Assembly (NCBI RefSeq): GCF_022662105.1
Contig: NZ_JAKMCP010000002.1
Location: 744,001-808,000 of the forward strand
Reading direction: 5' to 3'
Origin: Aestuariivivens sediminis
GTDB lineage: Bacteria > Bacteroidota > Bacteroidia > Flavobacteriales > Flavobacteriaceae
Length of the DNA: 64,000 nt
Under the pieces are notes generated by a model. That model did no database searches and was not told where the DNA came from. It saw only the letters and a list, made by a program, of their open reading frames with translations. How positions within the stretch are numbered: position 1 is the stretch's first letter; every line of letters starts with the position of its first letter. Of this stretch, positions 8,746-17,172 are shown one piece after another. Both the position numbers and the translations under genes were made by a program.

Positions 8746-9213
8746 TTATATGATGTGATCTATCTTAATGGGGTCTCCTTTAAAAACAATATGATCTCCC
8801 ACAGATTTTCCCATGAGTAATTGCCCAATAGGCGTATTCGCTGAAATCGCATAGAATATCCGGTCATGGACTTGCAACATTCCGGCACTTATTGCTATAA
8901 AATAATTAGCCCTATTCGTAAATACCACGGCCCCTAAGCCTACCTTTTTTGTTGTATTTATGACATTTATCTTAGCCAAAACCATGATGGTTTTTTGAAT
9001 TTCAGCCAACTGCTGCCCCAATTTCTCCCGTTCTAATTGCACCATGGCACGACCGGTTTCGTGCTTGTCCCCGGCGCTACTTTTTGTTTCAGAATTTAAG
9101 GATTGCTGTAACTCCGTGATGGTGGTCTTTATCCTAAGGAGCTTCGCTTGCATAATGGCCTCACAGGCCTTATAGAGCTCCTGTTTTAATCCTATGGTGA
9201 TATTATTTGCCAT
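8746..9213 (-). CDS. GreA/Rnk-like protein (coiled coil plus GreA C-terminal-like domain)
   Basis: A 155-residue cytoplasmic protein. The N-terminal half is a long helical hairpin carrying KSSAGDKHETGRAM, which recalls the GreA/Rnk coiled coil. The C-terminal half has the FKBP-like Gre fold (TPIGQLLMGKSVGDHIVF). By analogy it may touch RNA polymerase through the secondary channel. From memory, relatives are often mislabelled as 3-oxoacyl-ACP synthase; nothing here supports that. Its start overlaps the end of mtgA by 11 bases, so it is translated after mtgA in the same unit. Confidence 0.7.
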   Translation of the reverse strand: MANNITIGLKQELYKACEAIMQAKLLRIKTTITELQQSLNSETKSSAGDKHETGRAMVQLEREKLGQQLAEIQKTIMVLAKINVINTTKKVGLGAVVFTNRANYFIAISAGMLQVHDRIFYAISANTPIGQLLMGKSVGDHIVFKGDPIKIDHII

Positions 9214-9892
9214 CGTATGTTAAATTTCCATATATCCCCATTTGCCTCACAATCCAGGCCTTTCTGCCTTGAATGTAATGAGATGCCGGATTGGCCTTAT
9301 AGTTTCTTGGGTTTGGTAAAATGGCAGCGATGGCGGCAGCTTCATCCTTTGTCAGTTTCCCAGCAGATTTCCCAAACCAGTGTCTTGAGGCAGCTTCAAT
9401 CCCATAGATACCCTTACCCATTTCTATACTGTTCAAATACACTTCCATAATTCGTTCCTTAGACCAAACCAATTCCATTACAAAGGTGAAGTAGGTTTCC
9501 AATCCCTTTCGAAGCCAACTGCGTTGGGGCCATAGAAATACATTCTTAGCGGTTTGCTGACTTATAGTACTCCCGCCTCTAATACGATGTCCCTTTTTAT
9601 TTTCGCTTATGGCCCGTTCAATCGCTTTTAGATCAAAGCCATTATGCCCTACAAAATGTTGATCCTCGCTACAAATAACGGCAAGTTGAATGTTTCTGGA
9701 TATCCTATCCAGTGGTACCCAATCATGGTTCCAGGATGTTTGGGTTTGGGATGTCTGACCTTCAGCATAACGAATAACCATGAGTGGTGTTAATGGTACC
9801 GGTAACCATTTATATAACAGTATCCAAAAAAAGGACAGGACCAAAAACCAGAGAACACATTTATAAAAAAACTTGAATAACCGTCTTAACAT
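9203..9892 (-). CDS. mtgA: monofunctional peptidoglycan glycosyltransferase (GT51)
   Basis: Polymerises lipid II into glycan strands at the periplasmic face. One N-terminal membrane anchor (about residues 8-28) is followed by a GT51 domain: catalytic Glu76 in EDQHFVGHNG, then RGGSTISQQTAKN, the second Glu in KERIMEVYLNSIEMG, and the late KDEAAAIAAILPNPRNY motif. At 229 residues there is no transpeptidase domain, as expected for MtgA. It lies between the FAD oxidoreductase gene (1-base gap) and the overlapping GreA-like gene, so three genes form one unit. Confidence 0.95.
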   Translation of the reverse strand: MLRRLFKFFYKCVLWFLVLSFFWILLYKWLPVPLTPLMVIRYAEGQTSQTQTSWNHDWVPLDRISRNIQLAVICSEDQHFVGHNGFDLKAIERAISENKKGHRIRGGSTISQQTAKNVFLWPQRSWLRKGLETYFTFVMELVWSKERIMEVYLNSIEMGKGIYGIEAASRHWFGKSAGKLTKDEAAAIAAILPNPRNYKANPASHYIQGRKAWIVRQMGIYGNLTYDGK

Positions 9893-9893
9893 A

Positions 9894-11009
9894 TCAATCC
9901 CATACTTCCGCTAATTCCTTCCCTACCAAACTTCCAATAGCCACCCCCATTCCTCCAAGCCGTACAGCACAAGACACATGATTCCCTAATGGTTTTACAA
10001 TCGCTTTCTTTTGATTCCCAACCCCCATAATACCACTCCAACGATGTTCAATTTCAAAAGGTGTTTCGGGTAAAATGATCTCCTTTAAAAGTGTTTCCAA
10101 ATGAGATTGAATCGGTTCTGTTTGTTTCATTTCAACAGTTTCCTCACCTTTAAAATCCAGATGCCGGCCACCACCAAAAAGAATTCTGTGGTCTATATTC
10201 CTAAAGTAATAAAACCCTCTGTCCATATGAAATGTGCCCTTAATATGTAAGTTCTTAATAGGTTTGGTAATCAAAACCTGAGCTCTTGCCGGTTTTACCC
10301 CTTTGATGTGCAATGTTGAAGCAAATCCATTGGTAGCAATAAGTAATTTGGATGTCGAAAAGGTGAACAGATTGGTTTTAACTTTAACCGAATGGGTGTC
10401 TTCTGAAAAATGTTCAACGAATAGGTTATATAATATTTTAATGCCTTTAGACTGAACTTTCTGCAATAAGGCGGCCATCATCATTCCCGTATCGAGTTGG
10501 CCTTCAAAGGTGTTAAAAATATACTTGTCCTTGATGTTTTTAAAATTAAATACGTTGTTTTTTACACTAAACACATCTTGCTTAAAAATAGGTTCAAGTA
10601 ACTGGTTGATCTCTGTCTTTTTTGACATACAGCATTCAAAATGTGCCGTGTCGGCCTTCATAAAGAGCTCATACCCCCCAAATGGTTGGTAGTTCATTTT
10701 CTTATCTCCCAAAATTTCCCTTAACAACGCCAGCCCAGCAACACGCCTTTTAACTAATGCAAAAACCTCCCCTTCTGTATGTGTTTTTAAATCGTCTAAT
10801 ATCTCGCTTAAACTCCCAAAACATGCAAATCCGGCATTTTTTGTACTGGCCCCTTGTGGCAGAACCCCTTTTTCCAATATTAAAATCTTGGCTTTAGGAA
10901 ATCGTGATTTTAAAGATAAGGCACAGTTTAAACCCACAATGCCACTGCCAACTATAGTAAAGTCTACATTGGTAAGCCATGTCTTAATTTCCCAGTAGGA
11001 TAAGTCCAA
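9894..11009 (-). CDS. FAD-dependent amino-acid-oxidase-like oxidoreductase (DAO family)
   Basis: A 371-residue flavoenzyme. The FAD-binding GSGIVG motif is at residues 21-26, with the usual acidic residue at the end of the second strand (ILILEKG); the ASTKNAGFACFG segment is typical of the glycine/D-amino-acid oxidase fold, and the C-terminus carries the second dinucleotide-contact region (RLGGMGVAIGSLVGKELAEV). It likely oxidises a secondary or primary amine; the substrate cannot be told. It is first in a unit with mtgA and the GreA-like gene. The gap to accC (236 bases) holds only accC's terminator. Confidence 0.82.
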   Translation of the reverse strand: MDLSYWEIKTWLTNVDFTIVGSGIVGLNCALSLKSRFPKAKILILEKGVLPQGASTKNAGFACFGSLSEILDDLKTHTEGEVFALVKRRVAGLALLREILGDKKMNYQPFGGYELFMKADTAHFECCMSKKTEINQLLEPIFKQDVFSVKNNVFNFKNIKDKYIFNTFEGQLDTGMMMAALLQKVQSKGIKILYNLFVEHFSEDTHSVKVKTNLFTFSTSKLLIATNGFASTLHIKGVKPARAQVLITKPIKNLHIKGTFHMDRGFYYFRNIDHRILFGGGRHLDFKGEETVEMKQTEPIQSHLETLLKEIILPETPFEIEHRWSGIMGVGNQKKAIVKPLGNHVSCAVRLGGMGVAIGSLVGKELAEVWD

Positions 11010-11210
11010 AATATGTGTATTAACCAGATGTAAAAATAGTGAATTTCTTAGTTAATGAACTGTTTAGTTGTGGAGCTTATCCTACCACCCCATACTAAGT
11101 CTGGCAGCATGGAGTCCTTCGTCTACGATACAAATCGCCCTGTTCGGTATTTTCGAATTCTTAAAAACCCTATTTATGCCCATCGGTCCTCCTTCAGCAC
11201 CCATTCAAAA

Positions 11211-11241
11211 AAAAAACTCCGAAAAGAGATTTCGGAGTTTT
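11211..11241 (-). terminator. rho-independent terminator of accC
   Basis: Stem AAACTCCGAAA/TTTCGGAGTTT with a 5-base loop, just after the accC stop on the minus strand and followed there by a long T run (A run on plus). Confidence 0.85.
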
Positions 11242-11245
11242 AACA

Positions 11246-12598
11246 CTATTCTTCTATTTGTTTTTCCATGACAAAATCTTCCATGAATTTCGTGGTGTAA
11301 TTCCCAGCTAAATAATCCGGATGATCCATCAACTGACGGTGAAAAGGAATGGTTGTTTTTATCCCTTCAATGACAAACTCGTCTAAAGCACGTTTCATTT
11401 TGCTTATGGCTTCTTCACGTGTTTGAGCAGTGGTGATGAGTTTGGCAATCATGGAATCGTAATTTGGCGGGATGGTATACCCTGAATAAACATGGGTATC
11501 TAATCGTATCCCATGTCCCCCGGGGGCGTGTAAAGTGGTTATTTTTCCCGGTGAGGGTCTAAACCCATTAAAGGGGTCTTCCGCATTTATTCTACATTCA
11601 ATAGAGTGTAGGTTTGGCGTATAGTTTTTACCTGAAATAGGCACGCCAGCCGCCACTAAAATTTGTTCACGTATCAAATCAAAATCAATAACTTGTTCGG
11701 TAATGGGGTGTTCTACCTGTATGCGCGTATTCATTTCCATAAAATAGAAATTGCGATGTTTGTCCACCAAAAACTCTATGGTTCCGGCACCTTCATACTT
11801 TATATATTCAGCGGCTTTAACAGCAGCTTCACCCATTTTTTTACGAAGTGCCGATGTCATAAATGGAGAAGGCACTTCTTCCGTTAGCTTTTGGTGTCGG
11901 CGCTGTATGGAACAATCCCTTTCCGATAAATGACACGCTTTGCCACGAGAATCTCCTACAACTTGAATTTCGATATGGCGAGGTTCCTCAATAAGCTTTT
12001 CCATATACATGTCGTCATTCCCAAAGGCGGCTTTACTTTCCTGACGTGCAGATTCCCAGGCGGCTTTAAGATTTTCTTCTTTCCAAACCCCGCGCATGCC
12101 TTTACCGCCACCTCCAGCGCTAGCTTTAAGCATAACAGGATATCCTGTTTTCTTTGCTACTTTTTTGCACTCCTCAAAATCTTTGATTACACCATCGCTT
12201 CCGGGTACACAAGGCACTCCGGCAGCTTTCATGGTGGCCTTGGCATTGGCCTTGTCTCCCATACGGTCAATCATGTCGGCAGAGGCTCCTATAAATTTAA
12301 TACCGTGATCCTCACAAATTTTAGAGAATTTAGCGTTTTCCGATAAAAATCCATACCCTGGATGAATAGCATCGGCATTAGTAATTTCGGCCGCAGAAAT
12401 TATATTAGACATCTTCAAGTAAGATTCTGTACTAGGAGGGGGTCCTATACAAACAGCCTCATCTGCAAATTTTACATGCAAGCTTTCTGCATCGGCAGTG
12501 GAATAGACGGCCACGGTTTTTATACCCATCTCCTTACAGGTTCTAATGACACGCAGTGCAATTTCTCCTCGGTTGGCGATTAATATTTTTTTAAACAT
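11246..12598 (-). CDS. accC: acetyl-CoA carboxylase, biotin carboxylase subunit
   Basis: ATP-dependent carboxylation of biotin on BCCP, the first half-reaction of malonyl-CoA synthesis. It has the N-terminal preATP-grasp domain ([17 protein letters not shown]), the glycine-rich ATP loop [12 protein letters not shown], the active-site [14 protein letters not shown] with catalytic Glu and Arg, and the C-terminal carboxylase domain. At 450 residues it is full length. It is last in the fabH-accB-accC run and is closed by a terminator. The 76-base gap to accB carries a hairpin repeat. Confidence 0.97.
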   Translation of the reverse strand: MFKKILIANRGEIALRVIRTCKEMGIKTVAVYSTADAESLHVKFADEAVCIGPPPSTESYLKMSNIISAAEITNADAIHPGYGFLSENAKFSKICEDHGIKFIGASADMIDRMGDKANAKATMKAAGVPCVPGSDGVIKDFEECKKVAKKTGYPVMLKASAGGGGKGMRGVWKEENLKAAWESARQESKAAFGNDDMYMEKLIEEPRHIEIQVVGDSRGKACHLSERDCSIQRRHQKLTEEVPSPFMTSALRKKMGEAAVKAAEYIKYEGAGTIEFLVDKHRNFYFMEMNTRIQVEHPITEQVIDFDLIREQILVAAGVPISGKNYTPNLHSIECRINAEDPFNGFRPSPGKITTLHAPGGHGIRLDTHVYSGYTIPPNYDSMIAKLITTAQTREEAISKMKRALDEFVIEGIKTTIPFHRQLMDHPDYLAGNYTTKFMEDFVMEKQIEE

Positions 12599-12621
12599 AA
12601 CGTAGTGGTATTTAAAATCTC

Positions 12622-12666
12622 AAAATTCCAAATTCCAACAAATTGGGATTTGTGTTTTGGAATTTT
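12622..12666. repeat. intergenic inverted repeat between accB and accC
   Basis: Arms AAAATTCCAAA and TTTTGGAATTTT flank a 22-base loop that itself holds AATTCCAACAAATTGGGATT. It fills most of the accB-accC spacer. It resembles the AT-rich palindromic elements scattered between genes in flavobacteria; it could stabilise or attenuate the message. Confidence 0.5.
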
Positions 12667-12674
12667 AAATTTGG

Positions 12675-13160
12675 TTATGACGGATCTATTAAAAATAAGG
12701 GTTGATCAAATTCTACGGGAGAGGCATCATCCACTAAAATCTTAACCACTTTTCCTGAAACTTCAGATTCGATTTCATTGAACAGTTTCATGGCTTCGAT
12801 AATACACAATACATCTCCTTCAGCTATGGTTTGCCCCACCTCAACAAATAACGGTTTGTCCGGTGATGGTTTTCTATAAAATGTTCCTATTATTGGCGAT
12901 TTAATCGTGATGTATTTTGAGTCTTCTGATGCCGGTGCGGCGGCAGGTGCAGCCGGTTCTGCTGCTACGGGAGGCGGTACAGGCGCAGCCACTTGCTGCA
13001 TTTGTGGCATGGGAGCGGCCGGAACCTGATGTACAACAGTCGTATCTGAATCTCCTGCTGTTTTAATAGTAATTTTTATGTCATCCATTTCAAGTTTAAC
13101 CTCACTTGCCCCAGATTTTGCAACAAACTTAATTAAGTTTTGAATCTCTTTAATTTCCAT
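12675..13160 (-). CDS. accB: biotin carboxyl carrier protein of acetyl-CoA carboxylase
   Basis: A 161-residue BCCP. Biotin attaches to Lys125 in IEAMKLFNEI. An N-terminal helical region (about 1-35) is followed by a long Ala/Pro linker (about 45-80), then the biotinyl domain with SPIIGTFYRKPSPD. It carries carboxybiotin between AccC and the carboxyltransferase. It lies 31 bases after fabH and 76 before accC on the same strand, so the three probably share a transcript. Confidence 0.97.
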   Translation of the reverse strand: MEIKEIQNLIKFVAKSGASEVKLEMDDIKITIKTAGDSDTTVVHQVPAAPMPQMQQVAAPVPPPVAAEPAAPAAAPASEDSKYITIKSPIIGTFYRKPSPDKPLFVEVGQTIAEGDVLCIIEAMKLFNEIESEVSGKVVKILVDDASPVEFDQPLFLIDPS

Positions 13161-13191
13161 AATGTGCTATTTTGGTAATTGGTTATGTAGT

Positions 13192-14184
13192 TTAATTATA
13201 GGCCCATTTTAAATAAATGGCTCCCCAGCTAAATCCGCCGCCAAAAGCGGCAAAGATTAAATTGTCTCCTTTTTTAAGTTGGGTCTCATAATCATTTAAT
13301 AGTAATGGCAAGGTAGCCGATGTGGTATTCCCATACTTATGGATATTGACCATTACTTTTTCTTCTTCTAATTCTATGCGCTGTGCGGTAGCATCAATAA
13401 TACGTTTATTGGCCTGGTGGGGTACAAGCCAATCGATTTGATCTTTGGTAAGATTATTACGTTCTAAAACTTTAACAGTGGCGTCAGCCATATTGAAAAC
13501 CGCATTTTTGAATACCGTTCTTCCTTCCTGGAAGGCATATTGTCCACCCTGGTCTATGGCTTCATGGGTTATGGGATATAAAGACCCTCCATAGGTTGCT
13601 TGTAAAAACTCACGACCCGTACCATCGCTTCTTAAATATTCATCTATTAGCCCCAAATGTTCTTCATTGGGCTCAAAAAGAACGGCGCCCGCCCCGTCTC
13701 CAAAAATGATGCAAGTCGCCCGGTCCTTATAATTAATAAGGGAAGACATCTTATCGGCACCTATTAACAAGACATTTTTATATCTACCGGATTCAATGTA
13801 ACTTGCCGCTACGGACATGCCATATAAAAAACTGGAGCACGCCGCATCCATGTCGAAGGAAAATGCATTTGTTGCCCCAATTTGAGAAGCTGTAAAGGCA
13901 GCTGTTGAAGCAGCTTTCAAATCTGGTGTCGCTGTTGCGACAATAACCAGTTCAATCGTTTTTGGATCGATTCCTTTCTTGTCAATAAGGTTTTGAGCGG
14001 CTTGAATAGCCAAAAAAGAGGTGCCTTTGCCTTCTTCCTTTAAAATTCGGCGTTCTTTAATCCCTGTTCTTGTGGTAATCCATTCATCATTCGTGTCAAC
14101 CATAGTTTCAAGAATTTGATTGGTTAACACGTAATCCGGTACATAAGCACCCACTGCTGTAATTGCCGCGGAGATTTTACTCAT
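13192..14184 (-). CDS. fabH: 3-oxoacyl-ACP synthase III
   Basis: Condenses an acyl-CoA starter with malonyl-ACP to begin fatty acid synthesis; branched starters are likely in this phylum. The Cys-His-Asn triad is visible: Cys in DAACSSFLYG, His in WLVPHQANKR, Asn in KYGNTTSAT. At 330 residues it is full length. It follows rpmF after a terminator and a 180-base spacer with unusual repeats, so it likely has its own promoter and control. accB and accC follow. Confidence 0.96.
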   Translation of the reverse strand: MSKISAAITAVGAYVPDYVLTNQILETMVDTNDEWITTRTGIKERRILKEEGKGTSFLAIQAAQNLIDKKGIDPKTIELVIVATATPDLKAASTAAFTASQIGATNAFSFDMDAACSSFLYGMSVAASYIESGRYKNVLLIGADKMSSLINYKDRATCIIFGDGAGAVLFEPNEEHLGLIDEYLRSDGTGREFLQATYGGSLYPITHEAIDQGGQYAFQEGRTVFKNAVFNMADATVKVLERNNLTKDQIDWLVPHQANKRIIDATAQRIELEEEKVMVNIHKYGNTTSATLPLLLNDYETQLKKGDNLIFAAFGGGFSWGAIYLKWAYN

Positions 14185-14197
14185 AATTTTAGAGTTA

Positions 14198-14231
14198 AAT
14201 TGACCAAAAAATCGAAAAAATTGACCAAAAA
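14198..14231. repeat. paired direct repeats upstream of fabH
   Basis: AATTGACCAAAAA occurs at 14198-14210 and again at 14219-14231, exactly 21 bases apart (two helical turns). They lie just ahead of the fabH start and could be operator half-sites. Confidence 0.5.
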
Positions 14232-14256
14232 CATTTAAAATTTGTGAAAACTACTA

Positions 14257-14283
14257 AATTTTGGTGTAATTCTACACAAAATT
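14257..14283. promoter_or_regulatory. inverted repeat near the fabH promoter
   Basis: AATTTTGGTGTA, a 4-base spacer, then TACACAAAATT form a palindrome with one base missing. On the minus strand it overlaps a TAATTTTG -7-like box (14277-14284). Position and symmetry suggest an operator; the regulator is unknown. Confidence 0.45.
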
Positions 14284-14320
14284 ATGTGTTTTTGTGACTC
14301 GATGAATACACTTCATAAAA

Positions 14321-14344
14321 AAAACGCTCACAAGTGAGCGTTTT
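14321..14344 (-). terminator. rho-independent terminator of the pdxA-yceD-rpmF unit
   Basis: AAAACGCTCAC, a 2-base loop, then GTGAGCGTTTT, followed on the minus strand by eight T. It lies 20 bases after the rpmF stop. Confidence 0.88.
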
Positions 14345-14364
14345 CAGGCAGCCATAAATACTAT

Positions 14365-14568
14365 TTATGCTAAATTTTCTATCTCTTCGGATTTGTCAAT
14401 TAATACTTGTCCTCTGTAGTATAATTTTCCCTCATGCCAATGTGCTCTATGATACAAGTGTGCTTCTCCTGTAGTAGGACATGTAGCAATTTCTGGCGCA
14501 GTTGCTTTATAATGGGTTCTTCTTTTGTCTCTTCTTGTTCTTGAGATTTTTCTTTTAGGATGTGCCAT
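14365..14568 (-). CDS. rpmF: 50S ribosomal protein L32
   Basis: A 67-residue ribosomal protein with the typical start [19 protein letters not shown] and the [14 protein letters not shown] segment. It lacks the full four-cysteine zinc ribbon of some L32 proteins (one Cys left). It follows yceD by 6 bases, the usual bacterial pairing, and is closed by a strong terminator. Confidence 0.97.
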   Translation of the reverse strand: MAHPKRKISRTRRDKRRTHYKATAPEIATCPTTGEAHLYHRAHWHEGKLYYRGQVLIDKSEEIENLA

Positions 14569-14574
14569 TTTATT

Positions 14575-15117
14575 CTATTTATCCGTTAATAATTTCTTTA
14601 ATGTATCCCAACGAGGATCTATTTCTTCATCGTTGGTTTGCCCATTTTTATTAAGCTTAGGGCTCAATTCTTCTAATTTTTTAAGTATGTCTGAATCTAA
14701 AGTGCCATCCTTTACTCCGGGATGAATACGCTTAATAGGTACAGCCAATACAATTAATTCGTAAATATACTGTTGAATATTAATTTCGTATTCCCCATGC
14801 GGTATAATCAGGATATCTATATGCTCATCATCAAATTCATTTCCAAATTTAACCACCAAATCAAAACCGGTATTAATATCCTGATCATAGGGCTCATTGG
14901 TGACATCACAATTAATATTGACGTCTCCAGAAACTTCAAAATGTAACTCAAGCAATGTTGTTTTCTTATTCAAAATAACATTAACCTTAATATTCACATC
15001 ATTAAAGTCCTCATACTCAAAATGTTCAAAGAACGCTTTATCAATCTTATATTCAAAAAGATGAGTCCCATTTTTTAACCCCACAAATGGAATTGTAAAC
15101 TCACTTAAAGACTTCAT
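14575..15117 (-). CDS. yceD: YceD/DUF177 family protein
   Basis: A 180-residue acidic cytoplasmic protein of the DUF177 family, linked in many bacteria to 23S rRNA/large-subunit biogenesis and nearly always placed before rpmF, as here. Visible conserved parts are the central strand region (DVTNEPYDQDINTGFDLVV) and the LIVLAVPIKRIHPG block; the usual CxRC-type pair is reduced to a single Cys. I start at ATG 15117; a GTG two codons upstream is possible. Confidence 0.88.
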   Translation of the reverse strand: MKSLSEFTIPFVGLKNGTHLFEYKIDKAFFEHFEYEDFNDVNIKVNVILNKKTTLLELHFEVSGDVNINCDVTNEPYDQDINTGFDLVVKFGNEFDDEHIDILIIPHGEYEINIQQYIYELIVLAVPIKRIHPGVKDGTLDSDILKKLEELSPKLNKNGQTNDEEIDPRWDTLKKLLTDK

Positions 15118-15190
15118 TATCACATCTATTTTGAGCCTGCAAATATATAAATTTTTATTTATGGTACCTTACTTATACGCATTTTTTTGT

Positions 15191-16237
15191 TTAGCCTTTT
15201 TTCGAGCCTTTTTTTAAAGGATTCGCACTAAACTCTTCATATTCACTTCTGTTTCTAAAGATCTTGATAGCCGTAAACAAAGCTTCTTTAAAAGAACTCT
15301 CATCAGCAACCCCTTTTCCTGCAATTTCATAGGCTGTTCCATGGTCCGGCGATGTTCTGATTTTGTTCAAGCCTCCCGTAAAGTTAACGCCTTGACCAAA
15401 GGATAGGGTTTTAAAGGGAATGAGCCCTTGGTCGTGGTAAACTGCAATTATGGCATCGAAGTTTTTATAATTATCCGACCCAAAAAAACTGTCGGCCGCA
15501 TAAGGCCCAAATACCAATTTACCCGATGCTTTAATCTTTTTTAAGGTTGGTCGCATAATGGCATCATCCTCATTGCCAATGACTCCATGATCTCCCGTAT
15601 GCGGGTTAATCCCCAAAACTGCAATTTTAGGGGTATTTATCCTAAAATCTTTTTTAAGGGATTCACAAACAATAGATATCTTTTTTTCGATAAGCTCCGG
15701 GGTAATATGATGCGCAATGTCCTTAAGGGGAACATGATCGGTTAACAATCCCACCCGTAAATTATTGGCCACCATAAACATTAAGCTCTCCCCATCTAAT
15801 TGTTCTGCCAGATAATCGGTATGTCCCGGAAAATTAAAGGTATTGGATTGAATGGTGTGTTTGTTAATTGGTGCGGTAACCAAAACATCTATATTCCCAT
15901 CCTTCAGTGCTTTGGTAGCAGCCTCAAGAGATGTTATCGCGTACGTTCCCATATTAACGTCTTCTTGACCAAAGTTAATATCCACGGCTTCTTTCCAGCA
16001 ATTAAACACATTGAACTTACCCTGTTTCATGTGCTCCAAATCATTGATGGCATTGAAATGGATCGATGTATTAAAATGCGTATTTAAAAAGGCCATAACT
16101 TTTGATGAAGCGAAGACCACAGGAGTGCAAAGCTCCAGGCTTCTTTCGTCTTCAAAGGTCTTTAAAATAATTTCACCTCCTATACCGTTTAAATCCCCTA
16201 TAGATATGCCAACAATTATATTTTCTACGTTCTCCAT
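15191..16237 (-). CDS. pdxA: 4-hydroxythreonine-4-phosphate dehydrogenase
   Basis: Oxidises 4-phosphohydroxy-L-threonine in the DXP-dependent pyridoxal phosphate route. Metal and substrate residues are present: His in FPGHTDYLAE, His in GINPHTGDHG, His in YHDQGLIPFK, and the GGLNKIRTSPDHGTAY block. At 348 residues it is full length, with a Lys-rich tail. It heads the pdxA-yceD-rpmF unit and is divergent from ribE across a 139-base spacer. Confidence 0.95.
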   Translation of the reverse strand: MENVENIIVGISIGDLNGIGGEIILKTFEDERSLELCTPVVFASSKVMAFLNTHFNTSIHFNAINDLEHMKQGKFNVFNCWKEAVDINFGQEDVNMGTYAITSLEAATKALKDGNIDVLVTAPINKHTIQSNTFNFPGHTDYLAEQLDGESLMFMVANNLRVGLLTDHVPLKDIAHHITPELIEKKISIVCESLKKDFRINTPKIAVLGINPHTGDHGVIGNEDDAIMRPTLKKIKASGKLVFGPYAADSFFGSDNYKNFDAIIAVYHDQGLIPFKTLSFGQGVNFTGGLNKIRTSPDHGTAYEIAGKGVADESSFKEALFTAIKIFRNRSEYEEFSANPLKKGSKKG

Positions 16238-16333
16238 TAAAAATGATACGTTTAATTTATGTTTCTCTGTAATGACTTATTCATACACCCCCTTTTCATA
16301 TCCCGTTTAGGGTATCAAATAAAAAAAATCATG

Positions 16334-16341
16334 TACTTTTG
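16334..16341 (+). promoter_or_regulatory. candidate -7 box of ribE
   Basis: TACTTTTG matches TAnnTTTG, 35 bases before the ribE ATG; a weak TTTA lies at about the -33 position (16306-16309). No FMN riboswitch fold is recognisable in the leader. Confidence 0.45.
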
Positions 16342-16376
16342 ATGGTGCAAATTTAACCAAATAAACATACAATATT

Positions 16377-16970
16377 ATGTTCACTGGAATAATTGAAGCC
16401 ATTGGAACCGTAACACGATTGGAAAAAGAAAAAGACAATCTTCATATTTCTATTGAAAGTGGCCTGACTTCCGAATTAAAAATAGACCAAAGCGTTGCGC
16501 ACAATGGAGTGTGTTTAACTGTAGTTAAAATACAGGATACCGTTTACACCGTTACTGCCATAAACGAAACCCTGTCCAAAACAAACCTAAAACATCTCTC
16601 TGTTGGCGATAAAATTAATTTAGAACGCGCCATGAAATTAGGTGATCGCCTGGATGGACATATCGTACAGGGCCATGTCGACCAAACCGCCAGATGCACC
16701 CATATAGAACAGGCTAATGGCAGCTGGATTTTCGCTTTCGAATACGACACTGCATATAATAATATTACCATTGAAAAAGGATCCATAACGGTTAATGGGG
16801 TAAGTTTAACCGTTGTGAATTCGCAGAAGGATACCTTTAGTGTGGCTATAATCCCCTATACCTTTGAACATACCAATTTCAATACCTTTAAAATAGGTTC
16901 GGAAGTGAATTTAGAATTTGATGTTTTGGGGAAGTATGTGGCAAAATTAGTGTCCGCTAATACGCTATAA
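16377..16970 (+). CDS. ribE: riboflavin synthase, alpha subunit
   Basis: Dismutates 6,7-dimethyl-8-ribityllumazine to riboflavin. The two tandem lumazine-binding barrels are clear: MFTGIIEAIGTV with VAHNGVCLTV in the first (1-95) and GHIVQGHVD with SITVNGVSLTVV in the second (96-197). The length of 197 is normal. It is monocistronic; it converges on the small minus-strand gene 7 bases beyond its stop. Confidence 0.96.
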   Translation: MFTGIIEAIGTVTRLEKEKDNLHISIESGLTSELKIDQSVAHNGVCLTVVKIQDTVYTVTAINETLSKTNLKHLSVGDKINLERAMKLGDRLDGHIVQGHVDQTARCTHIEQANGSWIFAFEYDTAYNNITIEKGSITVNGVSLTVVNSQKDTFSVAIIPYTFEHTNFNTFKIGSEVNLEFDVLGKYVAKLVSANTL

Positions 16971-16977
16971 AAGACAT

Positions 16978-17172
16978 TCAATTGTTTTTATACAAGACCC
17001 TTATTCCATAAAAAAGACCACATGCCAGAAGAATTAAAGAATTGACCCCAACGGGTAATCCTGGACCAGGTGTAGGTGGTGGTGGGGGTGGTACATCTTT
17101 TTGTGCCATACATAACACACCTATTAATAAAAATAAGGTGAAGGTTAATATTCTTTTATTCCGTAGGCTCAT
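16978..17172 (-). CDS. small exported protein with PID-CTERM-like tail
   Basis: Only 64 residues: a signal peptide (about 1-23, ending CMAQ), a Pro-rich stretch (VPPPPPPTPGPG), then GLPVGVNSLILLACGLFYGI and a short basic end (RVLYKNN). The order short motif, hydrophobic helix, basic tail resembles the PID-CTERM sorting signal of Bacteroidota; here the motif reads PVG rather than PIDGG. If real, a membrane sorting protease may process it. It could equally be a simple two-helix membrane peptide. Confidence 0.6.
   Translation of the reverse strand: MSLRNKRILTFTLFLLIGVLCMAQKDVPPPPPPTPGPGLPVGVNSLILLACGLFYGIRVLYKNN

Noticed and set aside
11930-12346. Long antisense frame of 138 codons across accC
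   Set aside because: It is a shadow of the strongly conserved accC reading frame.
16238-16376. FMN riboswitch ahead of ribE
   Set aside because: The 139-base spacer lacks the conserved RFN helices; only a promoter-like box is visible.
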